Of a stretch of 24,122 nt of DNA, positions 1 through 7,780 are shown one piece after another. The position numbers and the translations under genes are program-made. This DNA comes from JAEHDI01 sp035455185 (GTDB taxonomy: Bacteria > Acidobacteriota > Terriglobia > Bryobacterales > Bryobacteraceae), in NCBI GenBank assembly GCA_035455185.1, contig DATIFQ010000246.1, forward strand, positions 1 to 24,122, in the 5' to 3' direction. The notes beneath the pieces were generated by a model. It did no database searches, was not told where the DNA came from, and saw nothing but the letters and a program-made list of their open reading frames with translations. Each line of letters starts with the position of its first letter. Position 1 is the stretch's first letter.

Positions 1-750
1 GAAAATCCCCGGCTGCTTGTCGTCGATGCGCCATTTGTAGCCGTTCGGAAGCCCGTCGTTGGTCTTGTCCATCGGCTCGTACGCCCAGATGGGGTCCGAA
101 ACGTGAATGTTGACGGGCATCCCGAGTTGCGCGCACTTATCCCATAGAGCGTCGATGCGCGGATCGTCCGGGTGCGGCCCGGGGCCCGGCGCCGGCTTCT
201 GCCCGGCGGGCGTGGCTCCAACCGCGCTACGACGCGCCGCCGAAGTCCGGAAGCCCCATCCTTTGTCACTGACTTCCCCGACCCCGACGGCGCCCAGACG
301 ATGGCACTCTTCCAGCGCTTTGACTGCGTTCGGCCCGAATCCCTGCTCACCGAAGCCCGTCAAATCAAAACCGCACCACAACTCAAAACGCCCGGGATAG
401 CTGGAATAGACCCGGCTGATTTCGGCGAACCGCTCGACCGAGTTTGCGCCGGTCAGAATCACGGTCTTTTCCACGTTGGCGGCGTCCATCGTTTTGACAA
501 ACTCGGGAAGTTGTTCGATGGGCCGCGGTCCGTGCGAATGAACATCGATGACGGGATACTTCGCCTTCTTGATGTCCGTCTTCGGGATCCTGAAAATGGG
601 CTTCGGGCGGTAATCCTTGAGCAAGAGTTCGTCCGGCGTAGCCTGTGCCGCGCCCGGCGCCGGAGCTTGCCGCACGCCGGCCGACGCCCCGCGCAGCGCG
701 AACGCCGCACCGGAAAGCGTCATCCATTTTCTGCGATTGATCGGGAACAT
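1..750 (-). CDS. Amidohydrolase family protein, exported, 3' end cut by the window edge
   Basis: The frame is open from an ATG at 750 to the window edge (250 codons, no stop). An AGGAGG Shine-Dalgarno lies 8 nt before the ATG, so the start is well supported. The N-terminus (NRRKWMTLSGAAFALRGASA) has a twin-arginine pair at residues 6-7 and a hydrophobic stretch, so export by Tat is likely. The mature part carries VIDVHSHGP (His71, His73), the first metal motif of amidohydrolase-2 type TIM barrels. A later NIHVSDP (His216) fits a second metal-binding strand. Family members hydrolyse or decarboxylate small substrates in a metal-dependent way; the substrate cannot be told from the sequence. A low-complexity insert rich in Ala, Pro and Gly sits at about residues 175-192. 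The C-terminal catalytic Asp region lies outside the window. Confidence 0.8.
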   Translation of the reverse strand, partial: MFPINRRKWMTLSGAAFALRGASAGVRQAPAPGAAQATPDELLLKDYRPKPIFRIPKTDIKKAKYPVIDVHSHGPRPIEQLPEFVKTMDAANVEKTVILTGANSVERFAEISRVYSSYPGRFELWCGFDLTGFGEQGFGPNAVKALEECHRLGAVGVGEVSDKGWGFRTSAARRSAVGATPAGQKPAPGPGPHPDDPRIDALWDKCAQLGMPVNIHVSDPIWAYEPMDKTNDGLPNGYKWRIDDKQPGIF

Positions 751-791
751 TTCTCGCGCCTCCTGTCGCTGCTAGTCACGGAATCGGGAAC

Positions 792-797
792 ATTATA
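792..797 (-). promoter_or_regulatory. -10 box for the amidohydrolase gene
   Basis: A perfect TATAAT reads on the minus strand 42 nt upstream of the amidohydrolase ATG. It would give a leader of about 35 nt containing the AGGAGG site. No convincing -35 hexamer stands at the right distance, so this is a plausible but unproven promoter. Confidence 0.4.
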
Positions 798-835
798 GTC
801 AAAGGTGATGGTCCTCTGGCCAGCGGCTTCCTGAA

Positions 836-863
836 ACGGGGACAGGCTACGAAATTCCGAAAC
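836..863 (+). repeat. Left 28-bp inverted repeat of the RAYT unit
   Basis: It begins ACGGGGACAGGCTACG and ends TTCCGAAAC. It matches the reverse complement of 1596-1623 at 27 of 28 positions (A in place of C at one site). It lies just upstream of the -10 box of the divergently transcribed amidohydrolase gene. Confidence 0.85.
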
Positions 864-904
864 CCGGGGGAGAAAAGCGGCGTGGCGGCAGCACTGTTTC
901 TCCT

Positions 905-1612
905 ATGGCTCGCTTCGCCCGTCTTGTCGTACCGGGCTTCCCCCACCACATCACCCAGCGCGGCAACCACCGACAGGACGTGTTCTTCAGCGACAACGAC
1001 CGGCGCATGTACCTGGCCATCCTGCGAGATCACGTGCACCGTCAGAACGTGCGTATCCTCGCATGGTGTCTGATGACGAACCATGTGCACATCGTCGCCG
1101 TACCCTCGCGCGATGACTCCTTCGCGCTGGCGTTCGGCAGAACGCATAACGAGTACGCGCGCTGGCTCCATGTGCGGCAGCGGCGCGTCGGGCACCTGTG
1201 GCAGAACCGATTTCATTCCTGCCCGCTCGAGGGCCGGCACCTGTGGGAGGCGGTCCGGTATACGGAACTCAACCCGGTGCGGGCCGGGGTGGTTTGCGCG
1301 GCCCGAGACTGGCGCTGGTCGAGTGCGCAAGCGCACCTTGGAGGGGGCGATGAATGGAACCTTGTGGATCTGATACCGTGGCGGGAGCGATGGACAAGCG
1401 AAACGTGGCGACAGGCGCTGGAAGCTGCATCTGGCGACTCTGCCTTCGCAGTGCGGTTGCGCGAGGCGACCCAGACCGGGCGTCCGTGTGGCGAGAGCGA
1501 ATTCACAAAAATGCTGGAGGCGGAGACGGGAAGGTCGTTGAAGCCGCAGAAACGTGGTCCCAAGCCGAAAACAACGGTAGAATCCGGCCAGATGAGTTTC
1601 GGAATTGCGTAG
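905..1612 (+). CDS. REP-associated tyrosine transposase (RAYT, Y1/HUH family)
   Basis: This 235-residue protein has the RAYT hallmarks: an N-terminal GFPHHITQRGN block, the HUH metal motif in TNHVHIV (His60, His62), and RYTELNPVRAG, in which Tyr119 is the likely catalytic tyrosine. The basic C-terminal tail (LKPQKRGPKPK) is also typical. Such enzymes cut and rejoin single-stranded DNA at REP/BIME palindromes and act as domesticated or semi-autonomous movers of those repeats. Length is normal and the frame is intact. The gene lies between two inverted repeats, and the right one contains its stop codon. It has no strong ribosome binding site, which may mean low expression. Confidence 0.9.
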   Translation: MARFARLVVPGFPHHITQRGNHRQDVFFSDNDRRMYLAILRDHVHRQNVRILAWCLMTNHVHIVAVPSRDDSFALAFGRTHNEYARWLHVRQRRVGHLWQNRFHSCPLEGRHLWEAVRYTELNPVRAGVVCAARDWRWSSAQAHLGGGDEWNLVDLIPWRERWTSETWRQALEAASGDSAFAVRLREATQTGRPCGESEFTKMLEAETGRSLKPQKRGPKPKTTVESGQMSFGIA

Positions 1613-1623
1613 CCTGTCCCCGT
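1596..1623 (-). repeat. Right 28-bp inverted repeat of the RAYT unit
   Basis: Inverted copy of 836-863 with one mismatch. It overlaps the last codons (FGIA) and stop of the transposase gene. A shorter partial copy of the same core, GGCTACGCAAT, occurs again at 1691-1701. Confidence 0.85.
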
Positions 1624-1644
1624 ATCTCGTATCTCCCGTATCTC
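1621..1644 (+). repeat. Three short direct copies of CGTATCTC
   Basis: CGTATCTC starts at 1621, 1628 and 1637, directly at the outer edge of the right RAYT repeat. It may be a slippage product at the insertion boundary. Confidence 0.5.
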
Positions 1645-1693
1645 TGTCCACAAGTCAGTGTTGTTTATCCTCGAATCAAGTCGCGAAGCCGGC

Positions 1694-1716
1694 TACGCAA
1701 TCGCTAAGTTTGCGTA
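1694..1716. other. Small hairpin downstream of lptD
   Basis: TACGCAA (1694-1700) and TTGCGTA (1710-1716) are perfect inverted repeats around a 9-nt loop. They lie 32 nt beyond the lptD stop on the minus strand. There is no T-run, so it is a weak terminator candidate. It also contains part of the RAYT-repeat core, so it may be a degenerate repeat copy instead. Confidence 0.35.
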
Positions 1717-1747
1717 AACACCTTGGTCCTCACGATGTTCCTCGGCA

Positions 1748-4063
1748 TCAGAAAATCCGCTCCTGGCGCTTGAGGGTGCCGAAGGAGCCGATGTTGGCCA
1801 CCGAGAAGGCAATGCGGAACTGGTTCTCGTTGCGCGTGCCAAAGCTGAAGCGCCGGTACTGAACGCTGAAGCCGCAGCAGTCGGTGTTGTAGGTCACCTG
1901 TGTGGTGGCGAACTGCATCACCCCGAGCCGGTAATCGTAAATCGCGCTGAACGCCGCATTCCAGCCGCGCCGGTTGTCGTTGCCGATCCCCAGCAGCCCA
2001 CGGAACTGGTTGGCCGAGGGCGTCAGCAGCGGAACGCTCCGCACCTGGTTGTGCCCCATCGAGACAAAGTAGCTCGAAAACCGCCAGTCCGCCGTCAGGC
2101 CGCTGTTGGTCACCTTGCTGCGCAGCGGGTCGTAGTCGCTCCGCCACTCGAGACCGAACCGCGGGACCGGGCTGAGCCGCAGCACCGACACCACCGGCGA
2201 GTAATGCCGCGGCCGGTCCAGGAACGCGAACGGCGTCAGCTCGGCCGCGCTCTGCACCACGTTGCGCCGCCCTTCCACCACCGCGCCGCCGAAGTCCGGA
2301 TCGAAATACCGCCGCTGCCACACCTGCAGGCTCAGCACCTCGTTCACCTGCCCGCCCTTCTTCGCGTAGAGCCGGTTGATCAGCGAGAACTCGGCCTCGG
2401 TGGTGTTCGTAATCAGCTCGGTCTCGTCGAACCGGATCAGCTTGTCGAAATCGGCAATGCCGCCCGCGTGCCGGAACACCACCCGCGGCTCGATCACGTG
2501 CTTCACCTGCTCGCCGAGCCACCCCGGACCGTGGAACGTCCTCGCCAGAGAAGGAGGAATCAGCTCCAGCGTCACCTCACGTGAAAACCGGTTGATGTTC
2601 TCGTCGAGCACCTTTCCGTTCTCGAACCGCTCGCCGTAATGCGTTTCGCGCACGGAGAAGCTCGGCAGCAGGCTGAAACCCTTCCATCGGAACGCGGTCA
2701 TCACGCGCGGCCGGAAGTCCATCCGCTCCTGGAAATGCCGCGTCTGGAAGAGCGGCTGGTTGCGCCGCACCAGGCCCGCCGTCGATTCGAGCGATACCCA
2801 GACCGGCAGCGCGCCGTCCCGCACTTGCCGGTCGCGCGAGTTGAACTCGATCTGCGGCAGTTTGCGGATCGTGATCTTGTCGTCGGGTTTGAACTTGCCG
2901 GTCGCAGCGTCATAGTCGCCCAGGCGCTGGATGTTTTCGCCGCGCGCCAGCACAAGGTTCAATCCGTAGCTGGACCAGTGCTTGCCGACGAACCCAATGG
3001 AATGCACCTCCGACAGAATCGCCTCGTTAAAGGATTCCGTGAACGACTGCCGGAACCGGAGCGACGTCAGGTAGTTCACCTCCGCCTGCCCCTGGAAGCC
3101 TTGGCCGAAGTCCGAACGGCCCTCAAACGACAGGATGAACCCGCCCTCTTTGGCGCCGCGCTTGCCATTCGGCAGGATCGGCCCGCGGTCGTTCACCCCG
3201 TAAAGGATCGCGTTGAAGTCCGAGCTGCGCGTCGGCTTGCCGCGGAAGTCCACGTGGTGGGCGACGCCGCGCTGCGTGAAGTACTGCGCGCGATAAGCGG
3301 CGTCGAAGCTGCGGTTGATCACCCAGTAATAGCCGCCTCCCACCATCTTGCCGCGCCGCGAGCTGTTGCCGATGTTCGGCGTCAGCAAGCCGCTCTTGCG
3401 GGGACGCGGTTCGAGCGACTTGTAGAACATCGGAAAGTAAAACAGCGGCACGCCTCGGAGACGGAAAACGGAGTTGTGGGCCAGCGCGCGGTCGTTCGGA
3501 ACGATGTCGAACTTCGGCCCGCGGAGCGTCCACCACGGCTTCGGCAGGCGGCAGTTCGTGATCATTCCGTGATGGAGAACGTATTTGTCCTTCAGCCGCT
3601 CCGCCCAGTCTCCCTGGAAATAGAACGGACTCGAGGTGGTCAGAAGGCCGGGGCGCGGGTCGATCTTCGGCGGCGACGTTCCGCGCACGTTGTAGAATTT
3701 GCCGGTCTCCTCCTTGAGGTCGTATTCGACCGTGTCCGCCCAGAGTTCCTCCCCGCGCTCGAGTTGCTTGAAGTGGACGTTCCCCCGGGCCTCGGCCTGG
3801 CCGGCGTCTTCGTCATAGTCGATCTCGTCGGCCCAGAGCTGCACTTCCGTGGTCTCCAGTTGGGCGGAGCCGCGGAGCCGGTAGACGTGCCCTTCGGCTG
3901 TCTGCGTGACGGCCCGGACCAGCAATTCGTTTCGTGCGAGCGGCGGAGTCTGGGCGGTGCACCACAGGGCCGAAAAGAAAAAAAACAGGCCAAGATGCGG
4001 AAAAACGCGCGAAATTTCGTGACAAAGTCCGCCAATTATGTTACTTACATGGGAAGGGCACAC
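1748..4063 (-). CDS. lptD: LPS-assembly protein LptD (outer-membrane beta-barrel)
   Basis: The product inserts lipopolysaccharide into the outer leaflet of the outer membrane, normally as a plug-and-barrel complex with the lipoprotein LptE. After a hydrophobic leader ending LWCTAQ comes an OstA/LptA-like beta-jellyroll (about residues 50-150, with VQLWADEIDYDEDAGQAEARGN), then a long beta-barrel region to the C-terminus. LptD-type cysteines are present: one after the leader (WCTAQ), one in TNCRLPKPWW, and an adjacent pair in TDCCGF about 40 residues from the end. These match the disulfide-forming cysteines of E. coli LptD. The start is uncertain. No ATG lies in frame near the leader, so GTG at 4063 is used (771 aa), but TTG codons in the other two frames would give good leaders if the run of eight A at 3978-3985 slipped by one. 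It is divergent from the RDD gene. Confidence 0.85.
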   Translation of the reverse strand: MCPSHVSNIIGGLCHEISRVFPHLGLFFFFSALWCTAQTPPLARNELLVRAVTQTAEGHVYRLRGSAQLETTEVQLWADEIDYDEDAGQAEARGNVHFKQLERGEELWADTVEYDLKEETGKFYNVRGTSPPKIDPRPGLLTTSSPFYFQGDWAERLKDKYVLHHGMITNCRLPKPWWTLRGPKFDIVPNDRALAHNSVFRLRGVPLFYFPMFYKSLEPRPRKSGLLTPNIGNSSRRGKMVGGGYYWVINRSFDAAYRAQYFTQRGVAHHVDFRGKPTRSSDFNAILYGVNDRGPILPNGKRGAKEGGFILSFEGRSDFGQGFQGQAEVNYLTSLRFRQSFTESFNEAILSEVHSIGFVGKHWSSYGLNLVLARGENIQRLGDYDAATGKFKPDDKITIRKLPQIEFNSRDRQVRDGALPVWVSLESTAGLVRRNQPLFQTRHFQERMDFRPRVMTAFRWKGFSLLPSFSVRETHYGERFENGKVLDENINRFSREVTLELIPPSLARTFHGPGWLGEQVKHVIEPRVVFRHAGGIADFDKLIRFDETELITNTTEAEFSLINRLYAKKGGQVNEVLSLQVWQRRYFDPDFGGAVVEGRRNVVQSAAELTPFAFLDRPRHYSPVVSVLRLSPVPRFGLEWRSDYDPLRSKVTNSGLTADWRFSSYFVSMGHNQVRSVPLLTPSANQFRGLLGIGNDNRRGWNAAFSAIYDYRLGVMQFATTQVTYNTDCCGFSVQYRRFSFGTRNENQFRIAFSVANIGSFGTLKRQERIF

Positions 4064-4152
4064 GCGGCGCGATGTGAAGAGAGGAATCAATCGAAAACCG
4101 TAGCACGCAGAAAGAAGTCCCCGCAAGCCGCCGCCCGGACCCGGATCTCCGG

Positions 4153-5019
4153 ATGAACTGCCGGTACTGTGGAGCGTCGAACACGGAGGACGAGCACCGC
4201 TGCCGCCGCTGCGGCCGCCGCATCGTGCCCGGAGTTCCCGAGCCGCAACGCTTCGCCGCCGTACCGGCCCCCAGACCCGCGCCGCCCGGCCCGCTGCAAT
4301 CTCCTCCACCTCCGGTTCGGCGCGCCGTCCCCCATCAGCAGGCGCTGTTCGCCGACGCAGCACCCGCCGGACCACGCGTGATCCCGTTCGATTCGCATGC
4401 CCCCGGAGCGAGGCAGGCGCCACGTCCTGGGAACCCGCCGCTGCCGGCCGCCGCCCGCGCGCCGCGGACAGAAGCGCCGAAGCGTCCGCCGGCGCGTCCG
4501 CCCAGCCAGGCGCAGCGAAGCCTGGAGTTCCTCCCGCCCGCGCCGCCGGCGCCGAGCGCCCGCCGGACGTCCGTCGAATCGTCAATTTATTGCGACGCCC
4601 GCGTGGCGCCTCTGGGGCAGAGAATCTCGGCCGCGGTCCTCGACGTGTTCGTGGTCCTCGCTGGCTTCGTCCTCATGCTGTCGGTCTTCGCCTACCATAC
4701 CGGCGGGCTGGTTGCCGGCCGCGCGGCGTACATTATCTACGGCCTGGCCTTCGCCCTGCTTCTGCTTTTCTACAAGTATGCGTCCTTCCGCTGGGCTGGA
4801 ATCACCCCTGGAACCCGGTGGGCGGGTCTCCGGTTGCTCGACTTCGACGGGCGGCCGCCGGCCAGGCGCGACCGGCTGAATCGCCTCGCGGCCGGCTGCC
4901 TGAGCCTGCTACCGGCCGGCGCCGGACTTCTCTGGGCGATCGTCGACGAAGAGCGCCTCACCTGGCACGACCACATGTCGAAGACGTTCGTCACGCCCGC
5001 TGTGCGCCGCCCCTCCTGA
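4153..5019 (+). CDS. Zinc-ribbon / RDD-family membrane protein
   Basis: This 288-residue protein has three parts. Residues 1-24 form a zinc ribbon with two CxxC knuckles (CRYC and CRRC). Residues 25-145 are a low-complexity Pro/Ala/Arg linker. Residues 150-280 are an RDD domain with about three membrane segments (VLDVFVVLAGFVLMLSVFAY, the stretch around GLAFALLLLFYKY, and LSLLPAGAGLLWAIVD). Conserved RDD features are visible: APLGQRISAAVLD at the start, GITPGTRWAGLRLLD and the closing LTWHDHMSKT. RDD proteins are poorly understood membrane proteins, some linked to ion transport, and no specific role can be assigned. It is followed 41 bp later by pgi on the same strand, so the two may be cotranscribed. 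Confidence 0.8.
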   Translation: MNCRYCGASNTEDEHRCRRCGRRIVPGVPEPQRFAAVPAPRPAPPGPLQSPPPPVRRAVPHQQALFADAAPAGPRVIPFDSHAPGARQAPRPGNPPLPAAARAPRTEAPKRPPARPPSQAQRSLEFLPPAPPAPSARRTSVESSIYCDARVAPLGQRISAAVLDVFVVLAGFVLMLSVFAYHTGGLVAGRAAYIIYGLAFALLLLFYKYASFRWAGITPGTRWAGLRLLDFDGRPPARRDRLNRLAAGCLSLLPAGAGLLWAIVDEERLTWHDHMSKTFVTPAVRRPS

Positions 5020-5060
5020 AGCGTTATCCTGTCCGCGCCGATCTGTCGCAAGATATTGGT

Positions 5061-6455
5061 ATGCGCATTCACTTCGACGATACGAACCTCCGCGCCGAAA
5101 TGGTGGGCGAAGCCCACGGGCTCACCACGGCGGAGATCCGCGAGTTCACGCCCCGCGCGCTCGACGCCCTCCGTGGGTTCCGGAAATTGAGCGAAGACGG
5201 ACGGTACGGATTCCCCCACCTTCCTTTTCAGACCGCCGTCGCGAAGGAGATCACCGCCTACGCGGCCGAGGTGCGGAAGTCGTACGACACCGTTTGCATC
5301 GTCGGCATCGGCGGCAGCGCCCTCGGCGCCTGGGCGCTCGATTGCGGCCTGCGCGGACCGCACCCCGTCCAGGGAGAGTTCTCCTCCACCTTTCCGCGCC
5401 TCGTCATTCTCGACAACGTCGACCCTTCGTTCGTGGGCGCCGCGATCGAGTCGATGAACCCGAAAAGGACCTTGGTGGTCGTCATCGCCAAGTCCGGCTC
5501 CACCGCCGAGACCGTGTCCACGTTCCTCATCGTCCGCGACTGGATGCGCCGCAAGCTGGGCGACAAAGCGGGACGCCGCATCGCCGCGGTGACGTCACGG
5601 GAACGGGGCGAACTGGCAGTGATCGCCGCCCGCGAGAACTATCGTGTGTTCCACATCCCGGACAACGTCGGCGGGCGCTTCAGCGTGCTTTCGCCCGTGG
5701 GCCTGCTGCCGGCGGCGCTCATCGGCGCCGACATCCGCAAGCTCATGAAGGGCGCGGCCGAGATGACGCACTCGTGCTGGCGGGAGAACCTGGATGCGAA
5801 CATCGCCTTGCGCGCAGCGCTGTTTCACTACCTGGCCTGGGTGAAGAAAGGCAAGACCATTCAAGTGGCTTTCCCGTACTCGAACCGCCTCTGGGGAACG
5901 GCCTTCTGGTTCCGCCAGCTCTGGGCGGAGTCGCTCGGCAAGGCCCGGACGCGCAGCGGCGAGGAGATCCACAGCGGGCAGACTCCGGTGGCCGCGCTCG
6001 GCGCCACCGACCAGCATTCGCAAGTGCAGCTTTACATGGAAGGTCCCAACGACAAGCTGTTCAGCTTTTGGGCGGTGAAGAACTTCGGCGCGGCCGGCCA
6101 CATTCCGCGAAGCCGCACGGGCCTCGAATCGTTCGACTATCTTGCGGGCCGGTCGCTTATGGAGCTCATTACGGCGGAACGGGTTTCGACCGCCGCCGCG
6201 CTCACCGAAAACGGCCGGCCGAACTGCACGTTCACGCTCGACCGCGTCGACGAAGCGCACCTTGGGGCGTTCCTGCAGCTTCTGGAATTCGAGACGGCCT
6301 TTGCGGGAGAACTGCTGAACATCGACGCCTTCACCCAGGACGGCGTGGAACTCGGCAAGCGGTTTTCGTTTGGCCTGATGGGACGGGCGGGCTACGAAAC
6401 ATATCGCGAACGGTACGAAAACTACCAAAAAAAGCGTCAAAAAGTGACGGTTTGA
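5061..6455 (+). CDS. pgi: Glucose-6-phosphate isomerase
   Basis: The enzyme interconverts glucose 6-phosphate and fructose 6-phosphate in glycolysis and gluconeogenesis in the cytoplasm. The 464-residue product contains the family's sugar-phosphate (SIS) blocks: VGIGGSALGAWAL, AKSGSTAETVSTF and VGGRFSVLSPVGLLP. It also has SGEEIHSGQTPVAALGATDQHSQ, the signature region with the conserved His and Gln. The length fits the shorter bacterial form rather than the 550-residue E. coli type. The ATG at 5061 begins a compact N-terminus (MRIHFDDTNL). The same frame is open further upstream, but that part overlaps the RDD gene and is not family-like. The last codons contain a small CGTCA/TGACG stem followed by T-rich DNA, a weak terminator at best. 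Confidence 0.93.
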   Translation: MRIHFDDTNLRAEMVGEAHGLTTAEIREFTPRALDALRGFRKLSEDGRYGFPHLPFQTAVAKEITAYAAEVRKSYDTVCIVGIGGSALGAWALDCGLRGPHPVQGEFSSTFPRLVILDNVDPSFVGAAIESMNPKRTLVVVIAKSGSTAETVSTFLIVRDWMRRKLGDKAGRRIAAVTSRERGELAVIAARENYRVFHIPDNVGGRFSVLSPVGLLPAALIGADIRKLMKGAAEMTHSCWRENLDANIALRAALFHYLAWVKKGKTIQVAFPYSNRLWGTAFWFRQLWAESLGKARTRSGEEIHSGQTPVAALGATDQHSQVQLYMEGPNDKLFSFWAVKNFGAAGHIPRSRTGLESFDYLAGRSLMELITAERVSTAAALTENGRPNCTFTLDRVDEAHLGAFLQLLEFETAFAGELLNIDAFTQDGVELGKRFSFGLMGRAGYETYRERYENYQKKRQKVTV

Positions 6456-6462
6456 GCACGTT

Positions 6463-6651
6463 TTAGCGCAGTATTCTCGCGGGCAGCAGGAACAGCGCGC
6501 GAATGAACTCGAACAATCCCGTCACCACGAGGCCAACCAGCCGGAAGGGCAGCAGGAGCAGCCACACCAGCGGGAAGAGGAACAGCGCAAGGATGGCCAG
6601 CGGCCAGCACAGCACCAACAAGATACAGAAAAGAAGGAACTTAACCACCAC
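6463..6651 (-). CDS. Small hydrophobic membrane protein, unknown function
   Basis: A 62-residue frame starts at GTG with a good GGAGGGG site 7 nt upstream. Nearly the whole product is hydrophobic: one segment at about residues 4-30 (LLFCILLVLCWPLAILALFL) and a second at about 32-55, ending in a basic RILR tail. It looks like a two-helix inner-membrane peptide. I do not recognise the family. It converges on pgi with only 7 bp between stops. The ribosome binding site and the uninterrupted hydrophobic pattern make it more likely real than chance. Confidence 0.6.
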   Translation of the reverse strand: MVVKFLLFCILLVLCWPLAILALFLFPLVWLLLLPFRLVGLVVTGLFEFIRALFLLPARILR

Positions 6652-6726
6652 CGCATCGCCCCCTCCAGGGCGTCTATCGAATACTACGGTAGCGCACGCA
6701 ACTCCGTTCCCGAAATCGGAAGACCC

Positions 6727-7503
6727 TTACGGGTGGCAGATGTAGTCGGTCCGGCCGCCGTCGACGGTCAGAATTTGCGCGGTGATGAAGCTGGCCTCCT
6801 CCGAAACCAGAAAAGCGACGGCGTGGGCGATGTCCTCGGGACGGCCGGTGCGGCGAACCATGGCTTTGTTGGAGATGCCGGCGAGCAACTGCTCGACCTC
6901 ATCGGGCGGACGATCCGCGTACACCATGTCAGTGACAATGAAGCCGGGGGCGATGGCATTGACGGTGATGCCGTCCGGGCCGAGTTCCAGTGCGAAGCGA
7001 CGGGTCAGGACGGCAACAGCGGCCTTGGTAGCAGCGTAGAAGGTAGTTCCCGCCATGGTGGTGCCGTGGGCCGCGATGGAAGTGAGATTCACGATGCGGC
7101 CCCAGCGCCGGGCCTTCATGCCCTCAGCGACGGCGAGGGTGACGTTAACGACCCCATCGACATTGGTCCGGCGCATGGCCTCGAGGGCGGAGGAGGAGAA
7201 GTCATCCAGGTCCCCGCGGCGGAACAGGCCGGCGTTGTTGACGAGGATGTCAGTCGGGCCGAGCTCCGACGCAACAGTCCGGACCATTTCGCGAACCGCA
7301 GCCGGATCGCTGACGTCGGCCTGAATGGCGAAAGCGCGACCACCTTCGGAGTTGATCTCCTCGGCGAGTTCCTCGGCTTCGCGGCGGCGCTCAAGGTAGT
7401 TGACTGCGACGGCGGCGCCATTCCGGGCGAGCCGCACGCAGATAGCGCTGCCGATGCCCCGGGAACCTCCGGTGACGAGGGCGGTCCGGTCTTTCAGGCT
7501 CAT
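6727..7503 (-). CDS. SDR-family NAD(P)-dependent oxidoreductase (FabG-like)
   Basis: This 258-residue classical short-chain dehydrogenase has a Rossmann glycine motif TGGSRGIG at residues 11-18, the NNAG strand motif, and a catalytic Ser in NLTSIAAHG. The active-site YAATK gives Tyr and Lys, and PG with the C-terminal VDGG completes the fold. It most resembles 3-oxoacyl-[ACP] reductase or related polyol/steroid dehydrogenases. As a lone gene away from fatty-acid synthesis genes, its substrate cannot be fixed. Family members use NADPH or NADH to reduce a ketone or oxidise an alcohol in the cytoplasm. An acidic residue is not obvious at the end of the second strand (NYLERRREA), and the Arg-rich segment there would favour NADP(H), which is inference. 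Confidence 0.88.
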   Translation of the reverse strand: MSLKDRTALVTGGSRGIGSAICVRLARNGAAVAVNYLERRREAEELAEEINSEGGRAFAIQADVSDPAAVREMVRTVASELGPTDILVNNAGLFRRGDLDDFSSSALEAMRRTNVDGVVNVTLAVAEGMKARRWGRIVNLTSIAAHGTTMAGTTFYAATKAAVAVLTRRFALELGPDGITVNAIAPGFIVTDMVYADRPPDEVEQLLAGISNKAMVRRTGRPEDIAHAVAFLVSEEASFITAQILTVDGGRTDYICHP

Positions 7504-7542
7504 GGTTTCCCGATTCTCTCACAGCACAGGAACACTGGCTCT

Positions 7543-7619
7543 GCGTAGTTTCGCTCACTGTCTATGATAGTTTCAGATCGTTAACTCTGAAAAGAGCGTA
7601 GTTTCACCCACTGTGATGA
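7543..7619. repeat. Two direct repeats in the SDR / acyl-CoA synthetase intergenic region
   Basis: GCGTAGTTTCGCTCACTGT at 7543-7561 and GCGTAGTTTCACCCACTGT at 7596-7614 are copies 53 bp apart (centre to centre, about five helical turns), each followed by ATGA-like bases. They lie between two divergent genes and could be tandem operator sites or a small duplicated remnant. Confidence 0.4.
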
Positions 7620-7699
7620 ATCGCGAACGCTATCCGATTTGTTTTCAACGGATTAAGTTTGGCAAAGGAGATGCACACGGAAGTAGGTTAGCGGAGCAG

Positions 7700-7717
7700 T
7701 ACGAGCGGGGACTCGTA
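7700..7717. promoter_or_regulatory. Perfect TACGAG-N6-CTCGTA dyad in the leader of the acyl-CoA synthetase gene
   Basis: The 6-bp perfect arms with a 6-nt centre lie 64 bp before the ATG at 7781. The dyad could be an RNA hairpin in the leader or a regulator site. Nothing else in 7504-7780 looks like a gene. Confidence 0.3.
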
Positions 7718-7780
7718 TGGCTACAGGCCAGAGGAAGATGGGCGCGGTGGTGAACAGTCTCCGCGAAGGGACTCATACAA

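Larger units (their letters stand above)
836..1623 (+). mobile_element. RAYT unit: REP-type transposase gene between 28-bp inverted repeats
   Basis: The transposase gene is bracketed by two 28-bp sequences (836-863 and 1596-1623) that are inverted copies with one mismatch. The outer edge of each begins ACGGGGACAGGCTACG. The right copy overlaps the end of the gene and supplies its last codons and stop. This is the arrangement expected of a RAYT gene flanked by its own REP-like targets. No target-site duplication is visible outside the repeats. Confidence 0.7.

Noticed and set aside
776..1651. 291-codon minus-strand frame over the transposase
   Set aside because: Antisense to a clear RAYT protein, with no recognisable motif.
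2639..4156. 505-codon open frame on the plus strand
   Set aside because: It lies antisense to lptD, is Arg/Ala-rich with no family features, and reflects the GC-rich third codon positions of lptD.
4064..4585. Upstream extension of the lptD frame
   Set aside because: It runs antisense through the RDD gene, is low-complexity Ala/Arg/Gly, and would place the leader peptide internally.
6421..6475. Intrinsic terminator at the end of pgi
   Set aside because: The CGTCA/TGACG stem is only 5 bp, lies inside the coding sequence and has no proper T-run.
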